Shown: positions 33,799-44,800 of the stretch, piece after piece
Numbering within the stretch: the first letter of the stretch is position 1
Layout of the letters: every line of letters starts with the position of its first letter
Origin: Ditylenchus dipsaci
Lineage: Eukaryota; Nematoda; Chromadorea; Rhabditida; Anguinidae
DNA: 64,000 bases
Direction of reading: 5' to 3'
NCBI GenBank assembly: GCA_004194705.1
Contig: SADC01001329.1
Span: 186,001-250,000, forward strand
Position numbers and translations under genes: made by a program
The notes under the pieces: model-generated
Told to the model about the DNA's origin: nothing
Database searches by the model: none
What the model saw: the letters and a program-made list of their open reading frames with translations, nothing else

Positions 33799-33930
33799 TG
33801 ATTAAATTCCGAGCAGAAGTACATCACCCGCATCACAGACAACAATGAAAACTACAATCTACAATTCTGTAAGGCTTTCCAATATTTCCTTGGCGATCAA
33901 TGCTTTAAAGGATTATCTATACACAAAATT

Positions 33931-35515
33931 CTACTCATTTTCAAAACCAAAAGAGCCAGAAATCTTGTTGCCTTTGATAGCTAGACTTGAATCGATAGCT
34001 TGAATAAGCTCCACAGGACTTGGCACACGTCCGCTTTCCAGTTTAGACCTAAGAAAAAAAAGTTATTTAGAATCAAGCAGCAGAAAAAGTTACCAGATCT
34101 GCTCTTCGCCGAGGTAGATTTCAAATGCACCAGTAGACATCATCATACCCTCAATAGAATTGCTCAACATGAAAAGCATCAGACATGAAGAAAGTTTGTT
34201 GCTCAGCATCCAATTGAAAATTCCTGGAGTGGCAATGCCCATAGAAGCGAAAGGGTCACGCCCAACAATCACCATCACGATAAGTGCAATCTTAGCCACA
34301 CCAATGAACTAAATTTTGTTGTAAAGATGTTGGCTATGTAAAGATGTTGGCTTATAGATGTTGGCATAATTGAAAAAAAAATACTTGAGAAACAAAGGCC
34401 TTGATTTGAGTAGGAGGGAAGTTAGCGCCTTCAATTACAACACCTGGATATTTCTCTTGGATTATCTGAAAAAAAAATATACAAAACTTTTTTTACCATA
34501 AGCTAACAAATTCCGTCATATTTTTTTAATCCCAAAAAAAATTAAGCAATTTTTCACAACAAAAATTATTGAAATATTATTGAAATTTTCACGTTTAGTT
34601 TAAACATTTTAGTATTTTTCAAGTTGAAATAAGATAGCAAACATATTGTTAAATATCTTTTTTGCGCGACCCGATCATAATCAAAAGTAGTTTAAAGTTT
34701 GACTCATTTTTTTGATAATAACAGGTAAGTTAGTCATAGATCGTCTATGTTGTGACGATCAATCGCATTTCCAGATACAGTCGAACCTTGATAAGCCGAC
34801 ACCCCAAGGGACCGAACTCAGGTGTCAGCTTATCGAGGTGTCGGCTTATCGGGTGTCGTTTTCCTTAAAGTGTCGACTACCTGGCCAAATCAAGTGTCGA
34901 CAGGGTGTCGGCTTATCAAGGATGTCGGCTTATCGGGGTTCGACTGTATAACATTATTTCTAATTAAAAGCCACCCTCTCTTTCCCTATATTTCGACTGA
35001 TGGCTTTGGCTTGTGGCATGTGTACTAAATTCAGCGCTTTAGACTCGGTATCACGCAAACAAGTATAATTTCATATCCAGACATGTCCGGCTACAGCTTA
35101 ATATTGCAAACAAACCTGTGAAAACTGATCAAAAGCTTGTCGATAGCCGCAGGACACACTAAAATACTTTTTATAACAAAAATCCAGAAATACATGTATA
35201 TCAAAATACTAACCAATACGCAAATCTCACTGGTGGCATATTAGCTGGTGCTTTAAAAGCTTTGGCACCGGTTTCTCCTGCTCCAGTAGGCGATCTAATC
35301 TCAAGATCCGCCTCATCTGTATCATCTACATCGTCTTCCATTAGGTTTTTGGCTTTATTAGCAGTGCTGGAGTACTTGTAGTCAGGATCTTCATCAAATT
35401 CATTGAATCCTTCATCATGCGCATTATTCTCATCGTGTTTTTCTGATGTCAATACCTCCATAATAGAAACTACAGTTAACGCCGTGAACAGCAAGACAAA
35501 AAACTTGTTAGTCAT
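33931..35515 (-). CDS. SELENOT: Selenoprotein T homologue, cysteine form, 252 aa
   Basis: This is a thioredoxin-fold oxidoreductase of the endoplasmic reticulum. Five exons: 35214-35515, 35116-35158, 34385-34465, 34094-34308 and 33931-34048, all GT/AG, giving 252 uninterrupted codons and a TAG stop. Residues 1-22 form a signal-like hydrophobic start (FFVLLFTALTVVSIM). The redox site reads CVSCGYRQAF (residues 101-110): the position that is selenocysteine in vertebrates is a TGC cysteine codon. Then come YPGVVIEGANFPP, a membrane-like segment (KIALIVMVIVG), DPFASMGIATPGIF, STGAFEIYLGEEQIWSKLES and VPSPVELIQAID. An acidic insert (about residues 25-80, rich in Asp/Glu) makes it longer than the 195-residue human protein. 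It faces the angiomotin gene head to head. Confidence 0.95.
34778..34946. mobile_element. TA-flanked MITE, CAGTCGAACCTTG ends
   Basis: TA at both sides, termini CAGTCGAACCTTGATAAGCC and its mirror. The interior repeats GTGTCGGCTTATCG-like words. It sits in the second intron of SELENOT. Terminal sequence and TA target resemble pogo/Tigger-type elements (inference). Relatives lie at 36242, 47724, 53187 and 63024. Confidence 0.8.
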
Positions 35516-35815
35516 AACTGTTTGGATTTTTTAAATTTTAGCAAATAAATAAGTGCAGATACAGCAGAATAAGCTTGATCCAATGAAACCTGAAAAAATT
35601 GATTAGAATGGTTTGCAGATTTGTGCAAAAGAGAAAACAGCAGAATGTAGAACAAAAGTCAATTCCGTCCAGGACAAAAATTGCTTTTAAATTATTATTC
35701 CTGATCATCAGTCTGATTTCTGTTATACTAACACAAAAGCAGTCTTTTCTTTGCTGTTATTGCTGCCCCATTTTTTATAGCCGCACCCCATATTATTCAT
35801 CATTATCATTTTTAG
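35516..35815. promoter_or_regulatory. Putative shared promoter region
   Basis: About 300 bp separate the SELENOT start codon (minus) from the first recognised angiomotin exon (plus). Transcription start sites must lie here or in unseen upstream exons. No TATA box or other core element can be assigned with confidence. Confidence 0.3.
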
Positions 35816-38800
35816 ATGCGATTTTCTCGTGGATGAAATTGATTCACTCGGGCTGGAGTCTTCTCTATCAGCAATGGATGCGAGTGGGCAGTGGAAACTG
35901 GACAATAATGGGCTGGCTGAAGGCAAAATTTTGCAACATTTGCTTCAAGAAGGACTTCAAGAAGTTTCTGATACGACAATAAATAATAATGATTCGGATG
36001 GTTGGGTTTTTCATTTATATTATTTTCAGTAAAAAAATTTTGTTTGAAGAGCATGACATAGACGTCAGTAACAATGAGCAGCTTCAAAATATGATGATTG
36101 AAAACTACAGGAACCATGTTATGAAGCACCAAAAACCACAGCCTCCACCACCACCACCTCAACACAACAAAATTATCAACGGGAATAGTAATAACAGCTA
36201 TTCGCAAAGGTGATTTTGAAGTCATTACTTTAAAAAATTAGTATACAGTCGACTCTCGATATAGTGACACCCCTGGGACCCACTCTTAGGTGTCACTATA
36301 TCGAGAGTGTCCTTGTATCGATATAATTTTATTCACCGAAAACATAACATTGAACAACAAGTTAAAGAACCGACGTTTAGAGAAAAACAGCAAATTTTAG
36401 TACTGCAAAACTCTTCGCTTTGAAAATTTTCTGAAGCGTTACTCGTATTTTTGAAACTGACCTTTGAACTAACAATACTTTATTTTGCAGCTTATTTATT
36501 GCACTTTGAGGAAAAAACTTTGACGCTACTTGCATATACCCCTCCCCTCAAATCAGTTTTTCAAAAGTGTTTTAAACACCCTATATCGACTCAAAATCGC
36601 TTCAGGAGTTTAAAAAAAGATTACAGGGTGGCGCATTATAAACTAGCCATCGAATTTTGGCCATAACTTCTTTATTTTTCAATATTTCGTCGATTTTTTT
36701 TTATTCGAAAGAGGAATGGATGAGAAATCGATTGATACCAAAATTGTTCATTTTTGTAGCTGTTCTCACCGTTAAAAACACGTTTGATTAAAAATTGATT
36801 ATTCTTGTTTTAGTCATGGTCTAACCAGCACAAGAGAAAGCCAAATGTGTCGAATGGTTCATCGAAGAGGGCAAGAGCGTCGCCGATTTCGGCATTCGTT
36901 ATCGAAGGGAGCACGGGATCCATGCTAAAATGAACGCCGACTGCTCCCGCTTCTTTTGGCGTGGCCTCCTTATTCACCTGATTTGACGTCATGCGACTTT
37001 TTTTCTTTGAGGATGGATCAAGAGCCAAGTCTACACCACACCGATTGCCAACATGAATGAGCTTCGAGAAAGAATTGAACATGCCTTTGCAAGCCTTCCA
37101 CAGCAGATAATAAACTGTGCAATCGGTGCGTATGAAGACGTCTTGAATATTGCCTTGAAGTAAATGGAAAGAGCGTTGAACAGGAATATGAGTGAAAAAT
37201 TGTTGTTATTTTTGTCTGTTGATGTTTAGGTGTGTCCAAATAAAGATTTCTCTAAAAGTTTGGTATCAATCGATTTCTCATCCATTCCTCTCTCGAATAA
37301 AAAAAATTTAGACAAATGTTGAAAAATAAAAAAGTTATGGCCAAAATTCGATGGCTAGTGTATAATTCGCCACCCTGTATTTTTGAGTTCTGGTCAATAA
37401 AAAATTCAGTTTTGGGCATTTTGAAATTTCCACCATCTGTCTGTTTTACCATGTTTTTCAACATGAGACCATAGGCGTACTCAGGATTTTCTGACGGGGG
37501 AACTATAGCCCCGCTAGCCTCCCCCTCCCTGGTACGCCTATGAATGGGGCTTGGAAAAAGGGCCTCTAAATGCATTTTTGATCAAGAGCCTTGCTCGGAA
37601 TCATGTCTAAGGTAAGTGAGTGCGCGCATCTCTAACCTACCAAGCTTCCTGCGCCTCTTTCGGGGTCGCATAGGGCTTGGTTGGTTAGAGATGCGCACAC
37701 CCACATACCTTAGACACAAATGAAAGAGCATACATACCTGAGTTTATTTATGCGGTAGGCCTCAGTATTCAAAGCTATGTTCAACATCTCTCTTTTCGCA
37801 CAATATTGGCCCTTTTTAGTCCATTTCCAAACCAATACAGCCCTAAATTTCTTCAAAAATGGTCAAAAAGTGTACTTATGTCTTTTTTGAGCTTCTGAGG
37901 TGATTTTAGGTCGATATAGGGTGTTTGGGAACATTTAAAAAAAGGTGATTGGGGGAGGGGTATATCCAAGTAGCGCTAAAACTTTAATATATTTTTCAAT
38001 ATCTTTAATATATCGAATAATTAAAAATGCCTTATATCCAGGACTCCCAGATATTTTTTCAAAAATAAACACGTTTTAGGGTGTTTTGGTGAAATATTCT
38101 ACTTGATCCAGTTCTTCTTGCTCTTGAATTCTTAAATAAGGGCAAATCTTATAAATAAGGACATCTGGGAGCCGTGCCTTTATCCCAACAAATGATTCTA
38201 AAAAACTTGAAGTCCGGGTTTTAGGTAAAATTCAAGACAGCATATTTTGACGCTAGTATAGAATAACCAACCCTACCCTAGTGACAATTAGTTTTACCAT
38301 GTCAATTGAGTAATTCAATATAAACTTAATTTAAAAATTGCCTTTTTCCTTATCCTAATATAACCCCTATCATAGGTAACTAGAAAAGGCACTAAGGCCA
38401 AAGGCCGCCCCCAGGTACTCTTCAACTGGGTACCACATCTTGAGTACCCTCACCTGGATACCGCCTATGTACCACCACCTGAGTGTCCCCTCTTGGTACT
38501 TCCCCCTGGTACTACCTCTTCATTATACTTACCTGGATACCACCACCTGGGTAATCCCCACCTGGGTAACACCTTCAGAGTACCACCTCCCGGTTACCTC
38601 CACCTGGATACTCTCACCTAGGCACTACCACTTGAGTACCTCCTCCATGGTAGTTTCACCTGTTTACCACCTCCTAGGTACCCCCACTTGGTACCACCCC
38701 CAGAGCACCACATCCTCGGTACCTCCACCTGGATACCGTCTCCTGAATATCGTAACGATAAATACCGGGTATTTACCCCTGGTAAACCCTATGGATACCT

Positions 38801-41800
38801 ATATCGATACTAAATTAACCTAGATCAAAAGTAAGTAAAAGATATTTTAATTCTTCCTCGTACGCTGGCCTACCCTATGCTTAAGTTAAAAAACAACCGG
38901 TGGATAATAAGTTCGACTGTGAGAGTTCGGACTTGTGCGAGCGGAAACATGCAAATTGGGAATTGTGTGAGTTAAATAAGATATTCGAGTCGCGGTTTTT
39001 ACCAAAAATGTCGACGAATTGACCGCCGCCCATTTCCCCTATTTAAACTCAAGTAAAAAGTACCCAAATATGTGTCCCAGACCGCGGAAAAAGTGCATAA
39101 AACCTTTATTAGTCACAACGTCCGTACGCCAGCCTATCCTCGAGCCTAAGTCGAACCTAAAATGTTAGTTATTTTATACTGGCGTCCATATTTCAAATTT
39201 AATTTGCAACTCATTTAGCACCTATCGATTTGCGTAAATTTAATAGACTCTAAAATAAAAATGTTTGCGGAAAGATTTAGTAAAGTTGCATTTCAGAAAA
39301 TCATAAATTTACCTCAGCAAATTTTTGGTCACAAATTTATTGTATTTATCTTTGTTTCACAAAATATAAAATTTAGCCTCATTTTGTAGTTAAGATATTG
39401 AATGTAGGCCCCAAAAATTAAAATTTTGATAAACAGGTTTTGGCGTGAAAAATTCTAAAATTTTCAAAAACTTTTTTCTTCTTTTTATTTCAAAAGACAA
39501 AACCCCTTGCTATTATACCCCTATAAAGTTCTTATACCCCTATGATATTTTTATACCTATATACCAATTCTATACCTATTTATCTATATCCTTAATAACT
39601 CTATAAAGTTCGCATGAAGTTTTTATCAGTGCGCATCAACGAGTTAAAACACAACCTTACTTATTTTTAGAGTATGTCATCCATCTACAAACAATAATAA
39701 CAACGGCAATTCCACTTCATTGATGAGTCATTCTCAGCCTTGTCTATTCTCAGTTGCCGATCAACGATTAGACCCGTATGCTTCATTACAAGTACATGTT
39801 AAGCAACAAAAAGTATAACTGCATACATTTCAGTGCACATGACTACGCTCACACACAATTCCACACACAACACTCTTCTGATCCCCGTGATGAAAACAAC
39901 TTACTAAACGGACCACCTGGCTCAAAAATAGTGCTAAATCCTAATGAATTGGCTTTGCTAAGGAATGAAATCGGGTTCTTGAAGCAGCAAAACGCTACGT
40001 TGCAGAAAAAGTCTGACAAGTTGAAACAGGTAGGAATCATGGTACCTATCCAACAAAGGGAGGGGGGCGGTGGCCTTGGTCTCCCTGTTGTTTTTTGATA
40101 TTTTTAGGCTTATTCAAGGGTTAGTAGGGTTGTTACTTTCGCGTGAATTTATTTTCCGCGAATATTCGCCCGAAGATTTCAAATATTCGCGAATATTTGC
40201 GAATATTTATTAGATCATTTGGACTTATGCCTACTTGTGTTTTAGGCCATTTTCACTTGTGTTTTTGCTTTTTCTTTCCAGCGCCATGCATTGCTCTGAT
40301 TTTTTGCAAATTGAAAGCCAAAATACATATTTTTTGTCAAAGAACGAAAAGAAGATAATGATGATCTATAATTTTTGTTTGGTACTCCTCCCCTGCTGTT
40401 TTATTGTGCCAAGGGTTGGCCAGCGTAAGTTAGGACGTAAGTCTAGGACATGCTTGGGTCCCCTCAAACATACGCTAGCCTACCCTTGCCTTAGCCTTAA
40501 AAGTCCTGAAAAAACAACAAGGGAATGAAGGAAAATATCCCCATTGTCACATAGGGCCAGAATGGGGGCGTTTTTCGTTTCGCCGATGAAATCTTTTCGC
40601 CAATGGCTTTTTTTGCCACTCTTATTTCTTTATCAGGTAAATCTGATCCCCGTGATGAAAACAACTTATTTGCTTGTGATGATTTGCTTGACCATGAAAT
40701 AAAAATACTTGAAAAAAGAAGCTATTGGCAAAAAGATGCCATTGGCGGAAAGATCTCAGTGCTTAATTTTCATAGGCGAGAAGATTACCCTCCCCCCCCC
40801 CTAAAATGTGTAATCTATGTTCGAGTAGTTGAAGGAGTGTATCAAATCTTGTATCCAAGCACACTTTGTAAAATTGATAAATATGTCAGGAATCACGTTT
40901 TCAAACTCAAAATTCTTAATGGCTCATTTATAAACGTTGTCGTCGTTGTCGTTGGAAATTTTTTTATAAAACCCTTTTTTCGCCAGCGACGACGACAATG
41001 ACAATGACGACCTATTTATAAAAAATCCAACGACAACGCCAACGACAACGACGACGCCAAGGACAACGAAATTTTTCATTCAAAATTGGACAAATTTCGC
41101 ATTCTCAGTCGAGATTTCAAGGGAAAACGTGTGGAGAATATAGTTAATCCTCAAAATTCTGACTTAAAATGCAAAATTTGTCTAATTTGGAAAAATTTTT
41201 TGTTGTCGTTGGCGTTGTCGTTGGATTTTTTATAGATAGGTCGTCGTTGTCGTTGGCGTAAAAGTGCCTTTATAAAACATTTTTTCTAACGACAACGACA
41301 ACGCCAACGACAACGTTTATAAATGAGCCATAAATAAAATACATTTCGCGAAATATAGTACAATTTGGCCATTTGTCGCTGAAAAGGGCCACTTTATCCA
41401 GTGCTTATTTAGTTCTCATCGTTAAAAATAAAGATTTTGACGTAACATTTCAAAAGTTCTGAAAATTTGGAGTCCTCAACAGAGTAAAAATCTTCAAATA
41501 GGTTTCTTTTGAATACGTTTTGCAGCTGCGGTCGGGGATTGACTCATATTAAATATTCGCGTATTTTACTTAAGAGCGAACATTTTTATAAATATTCGCG
41601 AATATTCGCGGTGTAACAACCCTATGGTTATCCAGTGTATAATAGGACAGACTCAAATATGTCCTTCGAACTGCAAAAAAAATTACGAAAAAAATTTGAG
41701 TCCATCATAACCTACGGATCAAGGCAAAAACTCTCCAGTTGTGGAATAGGACTTTTTCGATTAATAAGCCTTTGACCCTGAATACGACCACATTTTTGGG

Positions 41801-44800
41801 TTAGCCAGTAGACTTAATTCTTTTTTGTAGTTTTAAAAAACATTCGAGTCCATCCTAACATACGCTGGCCAACCCCTTGCCTAAGCTTTTAAAAATATCA
41901 AAAAGACCAGGGGCCAAGGCAAAAAAACCCATTTTGTTAAATAGGGCCAAATTTCTCTATTTGCTAGTAAATCTGTGCTAAAAAATTTAGTTGGAGCATG
42001 CCTACAGCAGGATCGACCAGGAGTTTGAACAAGTTTTGCTCCAGCGAGAAAAAACAAGAACAATTAGAGAAAGTGGCTATTCAAAAAATGGAGGAAGTCA
42101 TCCAGCGGTTGTCTCAAGAGAATGAGATGTTGCAGCAGGGAGAACGCGAAACTTAGCATGTTTGTTGAGCAGCAACAGCAATTAGGAGATGCAGAACTAC
42201 AGATGAACTTGATCAACGACATTCTGCCAAAAAATAAAGAGCTAATGGAGGTGCAAGAAAGGCAAAAATCGAAATTGAGGCTCAGAATACCACATTAGAG
42301 GAGCAAAGGACCCATATTGAGATGCTCGAAAAGGTGTTTCCCTGGTTTTGTAGTTGAGAAAAGTAACCTGATTCTGTTTTAGGCTCTCACAAATGCCCAG
42401 GAGAGATTGGCGGCAAAAGAGAGGCAAGCAGTGGATGCTGTAGCTGTTGTGGATAAGTGCAGGTGGAAATTATAAATAAATTTTGTGCAAAAATATTGTT
42501 TTAAGTCATTTGCAAAAGCTTTTTGCAAGATGCAGTGGAAGATAAACAAAAGAGACAGGAAGAGCATAATAAGCTAAAGCACAACTTGAGATGGAATTGG
42601 CTCAACTGCGCATGCAAGTATCCAAGGTAAGTAATACATTTTTTTGTTATAAAGAACACAGAAAAGACCGATCCTGTGTTTAATATATTAAGACTTTTGC
42701 TTTTTCTTGCTCTCTAGCCAAACAAATTTGCTCTAAGCCTTAGAGTCATTAGTAGGGCTGTCGAATCGACGCGTAAATTTCGACTTTTTACGTCAAAAAG
42801 TCGAGAAATTTTCGGTAAATTTGGGCGAAACAGCCGAATTCACCAAAAATAGTCGGTTTTGTCGCGCAACAATCCGGAAAAAGTCGTTTTTGTCTGGTTG
42901 CCATTGAAAACACTGATCAAGAACCAATAGTAATTTATCAGAACTTAAACAATTTAGCTCTAACTTCAGATTTAAAATATTTGGCACAGCTGGATAGAGA
43001 AGAAAATTCGGTAGAGAAGAAAATTCAAATATTTTTTGAATGATAATTATTAGAGATAACATCCCAAATTTCGGGATTTTTTTCCAAACGCATTTTCGAT
43101 CCACTTTTAAAGGACATACATGGCTATATTCACTTTTCATTCCTCTATCTATCGGATGTTTTACATTTTGAATCAAATTTGAAAATTTTGGACTTGCGAC
43201 CCTGAATCCGAAGCGAAACCCGTTTTGTCAATTTCAGGATTCAGGGTGGCAGGTCTAAAATTTGAACATCAAATAGATAGAGGAATGAAAAGTGGATATA
43301 GATCGTGAAATTTTTAGCCATTTATGTCTGTTAAAAGTGGGTCAAAAATGCCCTAGAAAAAAATCCCAAAATTTGCGATGCCATCTCTAATAATTATATG
43401 TCAAATGGCATGCCTTTTTGAGTTTAGATGAGTGCTCTAACTGTTATAAAAATTGCACCGATTGACTGAGAATCAAGTTTACATTCCTATCAAAAATGTT
43501 TCAAAAACATTTTTCAGTTTATTCAAATAAGCAGTCAATTTGTAGGACAACTCTACATTTGGTCCACGGATGAAATCGCCCGAAAACGAAGAGATCATCA
43601 AACTCAAAAAAACTATTAACAGTAAAGAAGAGCGAATTTCCCAACTAGAGGATAGTTTCCTTGAAATCCAAAAGCGCTACAACGATGAGCTCCAGCGAAA
43701 CGATCCACATTTTCATCGTGAATCAGATGCCTTGTAAATTAACATATTTTCACATCTTTACTTCATCAAATCAATCTTACAGACATACTAAGATCCGAAG
43801 TTTGGAGCAGGAAAAGGCTGAAAAAGAGCGTCGCATACAGGAGTTACTGACGAGAAGAGTCGAATACATGGACAATGGGCCGATGAACGTCGTTCACTTG
43901 ACCACAGGGTCAGATTGCTAGAGCAAGACTTAAGGCATCTAGTGGTTGGCAGTAACTCTGCCTTATCTACACCCTATCCTTATATACCTGATGTCAACAC
44001 TAGTCCTTACAGCAGCCTTCGTCAGCGCTCTTCTGCTGATTTGTTGCCCACTTCAGCCAGAGCTGCTTATCTTCATGATTCAACTATGGTAATTTAAAAT
44101 TTGTTTAGAGAGTTTGGTTATTTCTAATTTTTGTAAAATATTTAAAGATTTATTATTAAAACTCACATTCTTTAGGCGAGTTTACTAATGTAGAGATAAT
44201 ATAACTTACAAAAATTAACTTTTTGAATTTGTTGTCTCAATCTCTCTTGCAATCCAAAAAAGTAAAAATTTCATATTTCCGTCTTCTACCTAAATTTTAG
44301 CAACTTCTAGACTTACTTCCATTATTCCGAATTTTGGTACTTACGATTATCTCTAGAGCTGACGATTTGGCTTTCCCCAATAACCCAAAACCAATATATT
44401 CCTCTCACCAAACCCCAATAGCAATACCAATATTTTTGAAAGCGGTACCCCAATACCAATATTTCCCAAAATGGGGGCCAATATCCAATAACAGTTTGTC
44501 GTCAGCTCTAGTTGTCTCCTATCCTTTTGAGCATCTTGTTTTTTGTGGGTTTTCAGGCTCAAGGCTTAGGCAAGGGTTGGCCAACATATGTTAGGATGAA
44601 CTTAAACATGAGTCTAAGATAAATTTGAGTCCGTCCTAACTAGAGGCGTACGCAGAAAAAAATTCAGGGGGGGGGCTAAAGCCCCCTCTCCAGAGGTCAT
44701 TTTACCTACACCGTTTTCGACTTTTATGGAGTTTTAGTAACAATGTTTTTCGAAGAATCTGACGGGGGGGGTATAGCTAGCTCGCAAATTTTTAATATTA

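Larger units (their letters stand above)
36522..37977. mobile_element. GACGCTAC-ended hAT-like element holding a mariner
   Basis: Perfect 8-bp duplications AAAACTTT lie at 36514-36521 and 37978-37985. Ends GACGCTACTTGCATATACCC and, inverted, AGCGCTACTTGGATATACCC. The mirrored inner words AAACACCCTATATCGAC and GTCGATATAGGGTGTTT are shared with 30729-31274. A deleted mariner (36624-37377) and a GTGTGCGCATCTC repeat (37560-37775) lie within. It sits in the angiomotin intron. Confidence 0.85.
40073..41935. repeat. Hairpin repeat split by a foldback element
   Basis: CCTTGGTCTCCCTGTTG followed by TTTAGGCTTA near 40073-40115 is mirrored by AAGCTTTTAAAAATATC ... GGGGCCAAGGC near 41880-41935. A compact version of the same repeat is intact at 59555-59735, showing that the 40125-41624 element inserted into it. 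Confidence 0.6.

Noticed and set aside
35599..35982. A 127-codon frame upstream of angiomotin
   Set aside because: It crosses the acceptor of the supported angiomotin exon in a different frame; conservation supports the DEIDSLGLES frame instead.
38440..38823. A 127-codon open frame rich in His, Tyr and Pro
   Set aside because: It is entirely made of a degenerate ACCACCTGGGTACC minisatellite and lacks splice or promoter context; the same repeat style occurs elsewhere.
40603..41001. A 132-codon frame in the angiomotin intron
   Set aside because: Most of it is element sequence and GTTGTC repeats. Only the 27-bp exon match was kept, as a finding.
42752..43400. A further element starting TAGGGCTGTCGAATCGAC
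   Set aside because: Only one end is visible; no inverted partner or target duplication was found, so no boundaries can be given.
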